Shown here: positions 49,395-62,950 of the stretch, in pieces
How the letters are laid out: every line of letters begins with the position of its first letter
How positions within the stretch are numbered: position 1 is the stretch's first letter
NCBI RefSeq assembly: GCF_036588685.1
Contig: NC_086382.1
Coordinates: 61,832,987 to 61,896,986, forward strand
Origin: Mytilus trossulus
Lineage: Eukaryota > Mollusca > Bivalvia > Mytilida > Mytilidae
Length of the DNA: 64,000 nucleotides
Direction of reading: 5' to 3'
Position numbers and translations under genes: made by a program
The notes under the pieces: model-generated
The model's database searches: none
Seen by the model: only the letters and a program-made list of their open reading frames with translations
What the model was told of the DNA's origin: nothing

Positions 49395-52300
49395 ATGCTG
49401 CATTTTGGCCGTCTCTTACCGATGGTGTTTTTGCTTATACATCTTTGTCTATCATCAGCTAACCAATGTTTAGAGAATCATGCATTTCAAATCGAGCCGG
49501 CCATTAGAGATACGAAGTTAAACGGTTTCACATATCAGATTTTTGAAATGACAGGACCCAAAACCTGCTTTAATAAATGCATTCTTAGACCAGAATGTCA
49601 CTCCTATAATTACAACAGACCTTTATTGAGATGTGAAATTAATATTCAAGCGAAAAATTACTCAGTGGATGATTTTAAATATGAGGACGGGTTTGTTTTT
49701 GTTGATATTGAAAAATACAGAGAGGTAAGTCATTTGTAAATTATGGGCTTCATTATTACATATTTGGTTTTTTAGTGATTCAGACTACACAAAGTTGACT
49801 GCTGTATTTATAACTTTTTCACTTATTATGTCTATTCATTTTGTTCACGCATCGTTGTAAATACAATACAATTTGATGCGACTGTCATACAGTTGAGATG
49901 TTAAGTTAGCTATAAAACCAGGTTCAATCCACCAATTTCTATATAAGGAAATGAATGTAGCAAGTCAGTAATATGACTGTTGTTATCCATTCGTTTGATG
50001 TGTTTGAGCCATTCATTTTGCCATTTGAATAGGGTCTTTTCGTTTTTACGTGGACTTCAGTATTTTTTAGCTTTCATTTTTTAGTTAAGAATGTGTATTA
50101 CTTGATAGCTTATAGGTTACATTTGTTTACATTTTCTTTCATGTGACATTTCCTTTGATATGAATTAAATGTCTTGGTCGTAAACCAACAAGAAAGCAAC
50201 TCAACTCCAAAACAAAACCAATAAAGACATTAGCAAACAGTTTGTGAATGAGTGTGTTCAGATTAAATAAAGAAATTAACGTAAAATTCTTTTTGTGACT
50301 AAAACAAAACAAACATCACAGTGACGCAGGCAATCATGGTTTGGGATACATATTTGTTTCATGTTTAAATGATAACAGGTTTGAAAATATGTTGCTATTG
50401 AAGTGATTTTAAAAGTCATCTTTGGGATAAGACTTTAATTTTAGTCCAATAAAGGGTGTTTCTGTTGTGATGGCAGCTAAATATTAGCAAATTGATTACA
50501 TTTTGAAAGAGGGCAAGTCTATATAATTCCATCGCGATTATGTATAACATATTCCTAGTGTAGGAAAATATAAAACAAAGAGAAAATCGAGACTTGCTGA
50601 GCTTTTCTCCTTTTTTGTAGCGAGAACAATTACATTTTATGTTTCTGTCTACTGTAAAAATATTATTTTTTCCCTACAATTTCACATAAACTTAAACATA
50701 TATTTTTTTACCATTCCAAATATTTCATTTTGTTTTGGAATGAAATCAACATGGATTATTCTAAGAACGCGATGATGACCTTAATTTAAACTGTGATGTA
50801 ATTCTTTTTAAACCATAACCTTTCAATCACAACAGAAGTATGATACCAAGAAATTATAAACTTAAACGATTTAATGCATGGGTAAAAAGATATATAGCTA
50901 TATAAAGACTTTATAGAATTTTTTATTTGTACAAGTGAAATTAGTATTGATGAAACAATTCTGGTTAATAGCGGTTTTTATTCATAACATATTTCTTTTT
51001 AAATAATTGCTTTAAAATCTATCTTTATGTTTTCGTGTTAGACATAACGGAAAGCTATGTACTTTCAAGTCATATGAATATTGTTCTTAAAATTAAGGTT
51101 AGATACTTACTGAACTATTTCAGTCTTTTGTAGATGAAACGTGCGTCTGGCGGTAATATAAAATTTTAATACTGGTAACTATGATGAGTTTATTTACAAC
51201 CACTGGGTCGATGCCACTGCTGCTGACGTTTTAATACCCTGAGGGTATCACCAGCCCTGTAGTTAGCACTCCTGTGATGACTTGAGTTATCATTGATATG
51301 TTCATAATCATAAATCAACTGTTAATAACACTTTTATTATTTAAAATATTAAGGTTTTTCTACTTCAGGAATATATCACCTTGCCTGTAATTGGCAAAAC
51401 TTTTAGGAATTGTTGGTCCTCAATGCTCTTCAACTTCGTACTTCATTTGCCCTTTTTAACATTTTTTTTTATTTGAGCATCACTGATTAGTCTTTTATAG
51501 CCAAAACGTGCGTCAGGCGTCAATATGAAATTTTCATCCTGGTATCTTTGATGAGTTCATTCATTCATTTTATATTGATCGTAGTCCTCTTTGCACGAGA
51601 TTGTTCATCAAAAATTTTTGGTTGATATCTACCTAAACTGCCTCTTTGCAAACAAAACAGAATCATGGAAAACGTGAAAAAGTAAGACTTTATAGCGATT
51701 TATATATATTTGTATAATGCTTGTTTGTCATGCTTTTCCTTATGTTCAATACATATTGACATAACTGTTGTTACAAAAAATGCAAACGTGTTGGAATATG
51801 CACATTTGTTTTCCTTAAGTAACAATTAATAATAGGTTCCTCTCTTATCACGAGTTTACCCTTGTACATGTGCTATTTTGGCTGACGAATTAATTGCAAA
51901 AGATTTCATTGTTTAAGTTACTGCATATAGAAAAGTCTTTTGCTTCTAAGAATACGAGACGACTATAGCAGTACATTTCTGAAAATCAATAAACAAAAAA
52001 TATAGCGATTTATTTTAATATCATATGACTTTTATCATAAAAATGAGTTCACTTATATGTATTCCAGAAGCCTATCGGTGTGTTAGACTCTTAGCCGTAT
52101 TATTTTTATATCCGTTTATAGTCACTTACACCCCATTCAGATAGTGTCTGGTTGGTAGTTATTTCATTGATAAAAATTGTTGTTTTTTTCAAAAAGCTGG
52201 CATAATCAAATCAGGCAGTATTCAATATAGAAATATGGTTCAAAAGCTAACATATATTGACACCAATGTGTTTTTCCCAAAATTATCTAATAAACCAAAA

Positions 52301-55300
52301 TCAACAGGGTTCCTTCATGCTCTTCAACTTCGTACTTTATGTTGTCTTGTTTCTTCGAGCGTAACTAAAGAGACATAACGCGCGTCTAAAGTACAAGATG
52401 ATAAGCTTGGTATCTAAAATGAATTCAATTTTAAACCCATGGTCGATTTCACTGCTGGTAAAGCTATCACTAGCACAGTAGTTAGATCTTCTGAACTGAT
52501 ATGGCCACACTTATGAGTTAACTGATTAGAAAACTAAATTTTTCGAAATATGGTTTTCGACTCCAGGAATAGGATACCTTAGCTACATTTAGCAAAACTT
52601 GGAATTTGGATTTTCTTTTTTTTTTTAAATTCGTACATTTTCGTCCATTAAATCTCTTTTGATTTGATCAAAAGAAAAGGTGCGTCTGGTGTAGAAAATT
52701 ATAAGCATGATATTTTCAGTTTATAAGTACCATATTAGCCATTTAAAGGTTATCTTTTTAAAGGATAAATAAATAATCTATAGAAATACATTCGGAAAAA
52801 TCATTCAATTAATAAGTTCTGTGACCATGAACTTGGAACTTGCCCTATACATCGGTCTTTTTCAATACATTGGACCTATTGAACTTACAATATTTTAATT
52901 AAAAATTGGATCTAAGGTTAAAAAACAACATTACAAATCTTTCAACCGCACCTGAATATCACAGTATGTACTTGAATAACTAGCAACTGATAAATTGGAA
53001 GTCTTTGAAAACAGATGTTTTAATTCTATGTTCAGCGAATTTGTATATAATTTACTGAATTATGTATTGCTCAGAAAACATAATATTGTCAGGCAATATA
53101 ATATATGATATACGTAATCATTATAACTAGCATAATTATAAAAACTAATTGAGCAAATTCTAAACTTAAGTAAGGATATAGTTTAATAATCCTAATGCAA
53201 TTGTGTAAGTAGTTTATGCCACATTTATCATTTGTCACTGGGGATGATGCAGTATAAATAAATTGTTTTAACTACAGAATTATGTTGACGCACCGATAGT
53301 GTTGGATAATTTTCAAAGTTTTAATAAATTATAGCCTCTTATACCACGATTTGCAGATTTAAGATTGTTGTGCTAATATTCAGAGAAGCTATGAATATGA
53401 AATGAGTTTTCAGTCGTATATCAACGGGAGGATCTGTCATAGAGTTATCTCTTTTGAAGATGTGTTTATCATGAATAATTAGTTAAGGCTGCATCAACAT
53501 ATGTAACAATTTATTTTTATTTCATAGTTTAGTGAGGTTAGAAATCTAGTCCCACGATGTTAGGTCTGCACATTTGCAATAGCAAATTTTTTCCACCCTC
53601 ACGGGCTTTCACTCAAAGCTCTGTGTCACCGTAGCAAAGACCCGGACTTTTTTTATTTGCTGGCGCAGTAATCTTTATGCAAATAAAGCTTATGTTTATC
53701 GAGTTATACTTATCGTATGCTTTATCTGGGGTGGTAGCAGTGCATGATATATCGTGGCAAGTAGATGGAGTACCTTGCAAAGTTTTTTTTTATCTGTCGT
53801 AAAAGATAATGATTTTACCTTTATTTGCAGTCCAATCATAGGATTTTATTGTAAAGGTCTAAACACGACGACATACTTTTGTCCAGTGATATCATTTCGT
53901 CCATTTTGCCTAGCTAAATATAGTGTGCAAAATTGTTTAAAGGGCATGAATTCTATTCACAGTTCTATACAAACACAATGTATACATAATTCGTCTGTAG
54001 TTTAGTCCAACAACGTTAGACCTGGAAATATATGTTATCAACTTTTTGTTATTCCTTCAGCAAGATGCAATGTCCAGCTTCTGTGTCATTTTGGCAAAAG
54101 TAATCAGAATATGATCTTAATTATTAATCGAAATTAACACAAGGGGTATATAATACCATTTAATTTTCTTGGAAAGGGGCCTGGGAGATTTTTTAAATTA
54201 AATATCATCGCTACATTATAAGATATTCAAATAAATGCATTGCATAATAAGGAGGAACAAATATTCAAACGATTATTCCCTAATTCTAAGCGTTGAAATG
54301 TTTTCTTACTTTGTTTGGTATGGTATCCTCGTAAACAAACGTATATACGTGTTTCAAATATATTTCTTTGGTTTTAGAACAGTTTTTTCGATCCATGTTT
54401 TGATAAGCCGTGCAAACATGGAGAAATCTGTCAAAAGTTGTCGCAAGGATCCAATTTTTGTATTAAAGATTGTAAGTATTGAAAAATTATCAAAGGTACC
54501 AGGATTATAATTTAGAACGCCACACGCCCGTTTTGTCTACATAAGACTCATCAGTAACGCTCAGACCAAATAGTTATAAAGCCAAACAAGTGTAAAGTTG
54601 GATTGCATTGAAGACCCAAAATTCCAAAAAAGGTTGTGCAAAATATGTCATGTGCCAAATATGGCTACAATAATCTACTCCTGCGATAAGAACGTCCTGC
54701 GTTTTTCGAAAAATTCATAATTTTGTAAACAGGAAATTTATAAAAATGACCATTTAATTGATATTCATCTCAACACCGAATTGCTGACTTTAACTTGTCT
54801 AAAGTCTAGATCTGTTAAGTCTGGTTTTTTATAGTAAGTCAAAACTTTATCAAGCGGACCATTTCTTTTAATTCTCTTTTATTTTGTTTTTTGTCAATAG
54901 TGGCTAAAGGGACTCGTGTTAAAGAAACAACATATTTGTCCATATATATTTCGTAACACTTTACCCTTTTAATACAAAAGTTGCTTGACTATTATAGAAT
55001 AAAAAGAAGATGAGGTAATATTTAGCGAGCTGACAAATTATCTTGAATTGTATTTTTTATAATTTTAAATTGAGCTATTAGATTTTTTTTAACAATTAAC
55101 ATATGGGTTAACCTAAACATTTTAAATAAAGAAAACAGAAACAACAAAACCAATGTTATCAACACCAAATTCTGTAAGAAACCTAACAACTATTATTGAC
55201 ATGAGACAACTGTCGACGAAATTTCTGGCTTGGAAACGTGCACAGCAAATTTGAAGCAATTCCGTCAGCTATAAAACTTTCTCGTTTTCCTAATGATTCT

Positions 55301-58300
55301 TTTTTTCGTGTGTGGTTTGTATGATTGGTCTTATCGATCTCTTCATATCTCTATTTATATATATATAACATCTTCATGCCTTATATATCATGTACTGTAG
55401 TACGCCGCTAGATTAAAACTGACGTGGAAAGGTAACATATGCCCACCGAAAGCTCTTTTTAAGAGAGCCCAGGTGGTCGTGTGGTCTAGCGGGACGGCTG
55501 CAGTGCAGGCGATTTGGTGTCACGATATCACAGTAGCATGGGTTCGAATCCCGGCGAGGGAAGAACCAAAAATTTGCGAAAGCAAATTTACAGATCTAAC
55601 ATTGTTGGGTTGATGTTTAGACGAGTTGTATATATATATATATCACTTTTGTTATGAAATTGTTACATACCAAAGAGAATAATAACATATTTGAAATATA
55701 GTGTTAGCTTCGTCATCTGTTCGAATTTGCAAAAATAAAATGACAACAAATGTAGCAAATTCAATACAGGTTAACTGTATCACAATTACTAATAATGAAG
55801 GGATATTAAGACTTTTGAAACCTGTTGTTTTACTTATTCAAAAGCATTATTTTTGCCATTGATCGCTGCTGGTCCAAAAAAGAATACACCTAATATTTTA
55901 CATTTTAGATGAGAGTTCTTTTTGTGAAGATGATTGGCTGTATTTTGGTGGATATTGTTACAACTTTCGGAACATTCAGAAATCGTGGCATAACGCACAG
56001 GTAAATGTATAAATTTCTATAATAATACGAAATGTTTGAGATCTATCAATCACATTTTATATACCAAAATTACTGATTGCCTGATGACGTAAAAAATTGC
56101 AGCATGAAAACAATTCATTGGGGTATTTGTCAGTGAAATATCAACCAAACGACAGAAAAGTAACCACACGACACTCATCAACAGTCTGCATCAGTAAACA
56201 TGCATACCAACAATACGGCAATGTTTAAATTATCCGAGTTCATAAAAGATGTGGTTCCTGTCCAACGTCAGGAGCCTCTGACCCTTGTTAGTCTTGTTTG
56301 GTTTTTAATTTTAGTTTCGTGTGTATAATTTTGAGTTTAGTATGACGTCCATTATCACTGAACTAGTATACATATTTGTTTAGGGGCCAGCTGTAGAACG
56401 GTACGGATGCGGGAGTTTCTCGCCACATTTAAGACCCATTGGTGGACTTCGGCTGTTGTCTCCTCTATGTTTGGGCTGTTGTCGCTTTGACATATTACTC
56501 ATTTCCATCCTGAATTTTAAAGATTTGAAATCAACTCAAAATTATTCTGAATTGCAAAAACAAATAATTAGAAGTAAACTTAAGTCAAAAGTGACAACAT
56601 TTTGAATCAGTCTTTCCAAATAAATTGTTTATTAGACACACTATACAATAACAATTGAAATGGCTTTACTCCCTCAAAAGAAATGTTAACAATAACAAGG
56701 GATCATACACTGAACGAATACATTCGATCTATTAGAAAATTAATAAAACAAGGGGGCTGAATGTAAAACAATATCAGAAAGAAAACCATAACTATTCCAT
56801 CGATTGTGCATCCACGATGTGCAAAAGCCATATGGTATGGTAAATTAGAAAGGGCTAATATATTATAAAAATGTAAAACAAAAGCGAAAAAAAACTGCGT
56901 GATATATGCTAAAACAGCAATCTTATGGAAAACAAATACTACAGACAGCAAACCACGAGAACAACTGAAATACAGGTTTGTTGCTTTTACAGACACATAA
57001 CAATTCCAAGTAATAAAATCAACGGTACCAATTTTGTTGCACCAGATGCGCATTTCGACAAAACATGTTTCTTCAAGTAAGATGACATTACAAATACCGT
57101 AATAAAGGATGTTTGAGGAACCCTGTATTAACAAACTAACAAAAAAATTGAGTCCAAAACTTGAACAATACTATGCAATGGCAAACGCAAATGTAAATGA
57201 AAAAAAGAAAAAATCATCTAATATATAGTAGTAGACATTTGATCAAGTCAAAATAATCTCCGCTTCTTAACGGATCAAGACTAGAGCGGTCGGAAAGTGT
57301 TACAATTTATATATAGATAGCTTAAATCAAACTCTCATATGAGAGAATACTGTAGATTCAATTATTTTCGTGGGAACCAACTTTCGTGGATTAATGAAAA
57401 GTTACGTATTCGTGGATATCTTATTTCGTGGTTGCCATAGTGTGAATACAAGCCTATAGGAAATTTGTTTTTCATTGAATATTTTATTTCGTGGTTTATC
57501 TGTACCTACGAAATACACAACAATTAGTATCCAACAAATAATAATGAATTTACAGTATTGACATTAATTGCAATATTGATAAAATGCAAGCAATTATTCT
57601 TCTCTTATATATAATTTTAAGATATAATCGACAATATGTCATTCACAACTAAAAACGAGAAAATTTATACAAAATTAATTGTTTTTACTGTTCTATTATC
57701 ATTATTATATCTAAAAGCCTTTTCTATTAAAAAAAAGTATATTGTAATATTTGTATCTTGAAACATAAAACAAATACTGTTCATATCGAACAGCTTTCAC
57801 TTTATGATCAATAGTCTAATTATGTTATTACAGCAAGATTGTAAAGGCAGAAACTCAAACTTAATTAAGATAGAAAACAATGAAGAAAACACCTGGATCG
57901 TATCTACTTTTCTGACAGGTAATTATGAAAAATAAATAATCGCTTAGAAGTATATGGTATCCCCGATTTACCATTTATGGTTCAATTGTCTCACACAATG
58001 ATAAACAAATCTTACACAGACAGCAAAATACGTGTACCTTTCTATAATACCACGAACTTAAAAAAACAACACATTTTTGTTTCAATGGGATACAACCAAT
58101 GTCGAAGTTCAGGATTTTATTTCACTATTTTCATGGTTTTGAGTTAAAATATTTGCCTTGAGATTTAAAAAAAAATCAGTTTATTAGCTAATAGTTATAC
58201 AATATATTATATGTGTGTAAATCGAAAACAAATCATAAAAAATGCGAAAAGAAAACTACGGATATTGCTTTCTCGTAGTTATGAATTTGGATAAGGGAAT

Positions 58301-59538
58301 TATGTACATTTATGTATTACACACTACGTACTTTCATTTATCAGCACAGACCATTGATTCACTGTGGATTGGTGCAAGCGATATTTTAGATGAAGGTCAA
58401 TGGATTTGGGTTTCTGATGGCTCAAATCTAACATTTTCACTTTGGAATGACAACGAACCAAATAATGCTGGTACCGGTGAAGATTGTTGTGTTATAGAAA
58501 TGGGATGGAACGATTCACCCTGTGACCTAACTAATCCATACGTTTGTAAAAAGTATGTATACGCTATCTTAAACAGAGTAACATTTATCATTAAACGTTA
58601 AAGTAATAAAAGACCACTCGTAAATGCACCCAGGTGACTAATATAATGACAGTAATGATTGTACAGCCATACACAATCTACAGTCCTCACAACATGTGTC
58701 CAAATGGTTGACCCTGGAATTCACATATGGGATGATCGTCATAAGGGTTCACACGAGTGATTGTAGTCATTTATCTGTAATATAAAAACAATATTCCTAG
58801 ATTCCATGCTTACAATTAAATACGCAAAACACGCGTTTGGACCTAAAAAAAACACAATTTCTAGGCTTCTATGCCCGGGTTTTATTGGTCAAGCTACATT
58901 GTACTTTATCACTAGCCTGTCAACACTGATGCTGTGGGTTCAAATACCACATGTGGCAAGTGCGCTAAATATATAGATTCCAATCTTCATTAACCAGGAT
59001 TTTCAGTTTTATTATCGGTGGTTATCTACGTTCTCTCCGACTTCCTCTTACAATAAGATCTAACCGCCATAATAGTGCTGGAAGTTGGATTGTCATATTC
59101 TGTGTCATTTGGTCTCTGGTGGGTAAATTGTCTCATTGGCAATCATACCTCATTTTCTTGTCTTTTTTTTTTTTTATATATCAAACACTAGTCAATCATC
59201 AACCAATCATACAACACGTTAGAAGCACTAGAAGGAAATCAAGGTAGCGCGAAATTCACTTAAAAGCTGAACAGCAATGAAAACTGAAACTTACTTAATA
59301 GTGTTGAGAATGCTTTTGCCATGAAGTAGAACACCTCAGTCCTTTGACAGATTATATCGTTTTCAGAACAGTAAATCTATATATAATTACCGTAAAGGCA
59401 ATGGCGGTAGATAACAGCGAAAAGAAGTTTCACAGGCAAATTGACAGTTGTATATCTATCAAAAAGAATGCTGTTCGAAAGAGGAGTGCTGATATTTGTG
59501 ATTCCTGTTTGTACAATGAATATTGCAATTTGTTTTGA
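49395..59538 (+). CDS. Gene D: secreted PAN / partial EGF / C-type lectin protein (326 aa, 6 exons)
   Basis: Exons: 49395-49724, 54378-54471, 55909-56000, 57834-57918, 58345-58552, 59367-59538; phases 0, 1, 0, 1, 2 all agree. Residues 1-22 are a signal peptide. A PAN/apple-like module follows (cysteines 25, 58, 62, 68, 80; C-x3-C-x5-C then SYNY). Exon 2 encodes a short EGF-like stretch with only four cysteines (117, 122, 128, 138). The C-type lectin domain spans 147-268: C147-x3-W...CY, C175, WIGA at 208-211, the EPN sugar/calcium motif at 238-240, CC at 248-249, WND at 255-257, C260 and C268. EPN with WND is the mannose-type calcium site in known lectins. A basic tail with CDSC and a final cysteine ends the protein. 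No membrane segment is visible, so it is probably secreted. The last exon is the least certain. Confidence 0.82.
49725..54377 (+). other. Gene D intron 1 (4.65 kb)
   Basis: gtaagt donor and ttttag acceptor, phase 0. It contains a reverse S2 copy (49818-50075) and several degraded reverse copies of the CGCGTCTGG family (51110-51210, 51345-51560, 52335-52440, 52555-52740). Reverse fragments of the tRNA-derived SINE seen at 55468 lie at 53540-53650 and 53990-54110. The frame at 53754-54005 is repeat sequence. Confidence 0.6.
54487..54770 (+). repeat. CGCGTCTGG dispersed repeat, long copy in gene D intron 2
   Basis: atcaaaggtaccaggattataatttagaacgccacacgcccgttttg, then gactcatcagtaacgctcag, agttggattgcattgaagac, ccaaatatggctacaataatc, aacaggaaatttataaaaatg and caacaccgaattgctgac. 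It lies 16 bp after the end of exon 2. Confidence 0.8.
55468..55625 (+). mobile_element. tRNA-derived SINE
   Basis: A tRNA-like head has gtgtggtctagcgggacgg (A box) and gcatgggttcgaatcccggc (B box) about 50 bp apart, resembling a tRNA with a long variable arm. A body follows with aaatttgcgaaagcaaattt, cagatctaacattgttggg and tgtttagacgag. The acceptor stem does not pair, so this is not a working tRNA gene. Reverse partial copies lie at 53540-53650 and 53990-54110. Confidence 0.75.
56255..56520 (+). repeat. Dispersed repeat R1, copy 2
   Basis: caacgtcaggagcctctgac ... tatgacgtccattatcactgaactag ... ggctgttgtcgctttgacat. Matches 36640-36960. It lies in gene D intron 3. Confidence 0.75.
57350..57555. 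mobile_element. MITE copy 2, TA target duplication
   Basis: Starts ctgtagattcaattattttcgtg and ends in aataatgaatttacag, flanked by TA at 57348-57349 and 57556-57557. Internal tttcgtggatt/ttcgtggtt words match the copy at 640-869. It lies in gene D intron 3. Confidence 0.75.
58860..59165 (+). repeat. SINE-like repeat downstream of gene D exon 5
   Basis: Includes gcctgtcaacactgatgctgtgggttcaaatacc (a B-box-like gggttcaaat) and then a block with ggtggttatctacgttctctc. It ends in the S1-type block gtctcattggcaatcatacc, then a poly(T) run. Possibly a composite of two elements. Confidence 0.5.
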
Positions 59539-60224
59539 TTTTCAAAAGTCTTTTTTACTTTTTGTAATTTATTTATAATCTATTGTTTTTTTTTTTTTAT
59601 AAATGTCACGTGTACGTTCACATAGGTTAAGTGGGCTAAAAGATTTGATGGTTTTTTTTATAAGAAAGATATATGTTGGCGAATAATGCATACATACATT
59701 TTGATCCGAGGAGGGTTTGTTTTACATCAGCTCAACTCAAATATTTCGATCACATGTCTTGTACAAGCAATATGGGTGTTTAATCGGGACAAAAAAATAA
59801 CAGTAATATATCGCTATTCTAAAGTCATCAATCGATTGAGAGAAAACAAATCCGGGTTACAAACCTTGAAAAGGCATTTGGTCAAGATGATTTTGAATGA
59901 TTTCAAAGAAGATATCATTTGGACTAATGACTTTTGGATAGCATGTATGGTTTTGTTTTAACCAATAGTCTTTCAAAGTTTAAGTCTAATAACTAGTTAT
60001 TGATTGGTATATTTAACTCAGATATCAACGAAACAAAATCTGGATTTTGTGTTCACAGTACAAATTTTGTAAACCGATTAATGAGCAAAGTATAAAGACT
60101 ATTCTTTACTCTGAACGTTTCAGATAGTCACTGTTTATGTAGCACTGAATAAAATGAGTATAATCAAGATGATTTTTTTTCCAGGAAATCCCGATGAACT
60201 AAGAGCATCTACTACAACAATTAA

Positions 60225-60330
60225 ATGGACAGTGCCGTACATTGACCTATAATGGTTTACCATTTTTAAAATTGTTATTTGGATGGAGAGTTGTCTCATT
60301 GGCACTCACACCACATCTTCCTATATCTAG
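60225..60330 (-). repeat. S1 repeat, reverse copy
   Basis: cagtgccgtacattgacctataatggttt ... tggagagttgtctcattggc ... cacaccacatcttcctatat. Confidence 0.75.
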
Positions 60331-62179
60331 TGAATTGTAAATTGATATTGTTCCAATAAAACTTAATGAGTGTATTTACCTTTTTAACTAAAGGGTTATT
60401 ATTTTCGGGTTATGATGATGTGGGTAGTAGTGCATATATTTATATATGTGCACATTGATTTTATATACATTTTTGTACTGGTCAGATATATTGTTATATA
60501 GTGGACTGAATCCTCAACATTGACGAGAATATAAACAACTGAAGGCCACTGTATAATTATTTACAATAGACACCATATCTTGTTTTAAGCCAATAAAAGG
60601 ACCGGCGTCACAAAATGTGTTTCATTCAATTAGAGAAAACAATCGGTCATGATCCCTTGTGAAAAAAACAAAACTTTAAAAACAGAAAAAAAAGTAAAAA
60701 TACAAACAAAACAAAAACTCAAACACATCAAACGATTGTATAACACTTGTCATATTCCTGACTTGGTACATGCATTTTCTTATGTAAAAATGGTGGAATT
60801 GATAGTTAAACCTCTCATTTGTATGACGACATAAAATTCCATTATATTGACAACCACAAAACAAACAGACATAACAGATTAAAATGTCAAAAATTAAGGA
60901 ACAGCGGGAAACATTGTGTTAATCACATAAACACTAGACAATATGCAACAGAAAAACACAAAAAGGTATATAGACAAAGCACATCAGTAAAATAAAAGGC
61001 ATGTAACAAAAAAGACAACTAATGAAACCACTTCGTATATTTAATATAGCGGTTCCGGGTATAAAAAGGCTGTGTGCGCCCTCATGTGTAGTCAATCCCC
61101 CTCCCCCCAAAAAAACACCGGTAAAAGTAATTCTTCACCGGACACTGGTTTAAAAGAACACCATAGCAAACATATCAGACTGTCTGTATGCAGATTTATA
61201 ACTTGGACAAAGAGACACAAACCCACGAATACTGTTAACTTACTTATTTTTCGAGTCTTTCGCGAGCAGACAAATAACGCAAATATAAATCGTCGAGAAT
61301 ATGTAAAACTTGAATCTTTTCCTGAAAAAACAAGCTTTGAAAATCGCGAAAATTAAATCGCCGTAAAACGGGCTAGTATGGGATAAACGCGAAAAAAGTA
61401 TCAGCGTAATTAAGTTGGTTTGCAGTTACTGAAAACTAGTTAAAAGCCTATTGCATATCAAAAATAAACCATGCTTCCTCAATTCGATTAGTAGAATAAG
61501 TTTAGTGTAAAGTCGTCAAAAAAGACGCAGAAAAGCATGGCTGTGCAATGCCTAAATTCATGTGTCGACAGTATGTAGAACTAAAGGATGCATATCTGTA
61601 TAGCCATACTTTATGTAGGCGGTTGGATTTTTTTTATATGAAAAACAAAATGAATGATTCTACCGATGTAGTTGAAATCTTAGCGTCACTTTATGTGCAT
61701 ATAAGGACAGAGCGAGTTAGGAAAAGTTGCCAAAATTGTTAGTTCCCTGTATTACATTGTAAACATAAGAATAAGAAGATTCAGTATGGTGGCCACTGAG
61801 ATAAATATCCATAAAATACAACATTATATAGAAGCTTACAACTATGGGTCATCATACGGGCTTTACAATGAGCAACATCAATTCCGTCAGCTTTAAAGGC
61901 ACTAAAATCAAATTTGTAGAACAATTCATACGAGGAAACTAACGGTCTGATTTGTGTACAAAACAAAGAATAAAACAAATATGATATACTGCATCAAACA
62001 ACAACCACTTATTTCCATGGTCTTGACTTAAATAAAGGCAACAGTAGGTCTTCCTTCTTCCTCTTCCTCTTCCGCCACTTTTTTGAATGAACTTGTCTGT
62101 ATCTGTTTCATGTTTTAATAGGTTCCTGTCTCATAGTCTTAGCATATACCCATGTTTTCATTCATAGTTAATAGTCCTT
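60331..62179. other. Intergenic DNA
   Basis: AT-rich. Carries an S2 copy at about 60705-60965 and an S1 fragment at 61836-61905. A short frame at 61072-61356 has no motif or signal peptide. No gene supported. Confidence 0.5.
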
Positions 62180-62950
62180 TTTTATGCCCCACCTACTATA
62201 GTAGTGGGAAATATTGTTTTCCGGTCTGTGCGTCGATCCGTCTGTTCGTCCGTCCTTCTGTTCGTCCGTTCGTCTGTCTGTCCCACATCAGGTAAAGTTT
62301 TTGGTCAAGGTAGTTTTTAATGACGTTGAGTGCAATCAACTTGAAACTTTTTACACATGTTCCCTATGGTATGATCTTTTTGAGTTTTAATACCAAATTA
62401 GAGTTTTTACCCAATTTCATGGTCCATTGAAAATGGACAATGATAGTGCGAGGGGGCATCCGTGTACTTTGGACACATTCTTGTTGTTTGATGTTTCGGT
62501 AGCTTGTTGTCTATTTTCAATGTCAAATTAGAGTTTTTACCCCATTTTCACGGTCCACTGAACATAGAAGATGAAAGTGCGAGTTTAAGGTGAAAGTGTT
62601 TGGTCAAGGTAGTTTTTGATGAAGTTGGAAGTCCAATCAACTTGAAACTTAGTACACATTTTCCCTATGGTATAACCTTTTTTAATTTTAATACGAAATT
62701 AGATTTTTTTCCAATTTCACGGTCCATTGAACATAGAAAATGATAGTGCGAGTGGTGCATCATGGAAAATTAGTTGGGCATCCGTGTACTTTGAACACAT
62801 TCTTATTGTATGAAGTTTCGGTAGCTTGTTTTTTAAATTTTATGTCAAATTAGAGATTTACCCCATTTTCACGGTCCACTGAATATAGAAAATGATAGTG
62901 CAGATGTGGTGGGGCATTTATGTACTGGTGACACATTCTTGTTTGTTGGA
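62180..62950 (+). repeat. Long dispersed repeat with internal duplications (cgtccgt family)
   Basis: Starts atgccccacctactatagtagtggg, then a ctgtgcgtc/cgtccgt run, then blocks ggtcaaggtagtttttgatgaagttg ... caacttgaaactt-x-acacat, ttccctatggtat and ggtccattgaacatagaaaatgatagtgcgag. The latter blocks recur two to four times (about 62300, 62590; 62415, 62550, 62715, 62865). A shorter copy begins at 24700. Non-coding. Confidence 0.8.

Noticed and set aside
55472-55565. Possible tRNA gene with long variable arm
   Set aside because: A and B boxes are present but the ends cannot form an acceptor stem, and a SINE body follows; reverse partial copies lie nearby.
56703-57134. 143-codon minus-strand open frame with hydrophobic segments
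   Set aside because: Lies in gene D intron 3, contains a fragment resembling the gcgcatttcgacaaaacatg dispersed repeat, and has no recognisable family or promoter context.
61072-61356. 94-codon frame next to a tataaaaagg box
   Set aside because: The TATA-like word is tempting, but the product has no signal, motif or splice context and the region is repeat-flanked.
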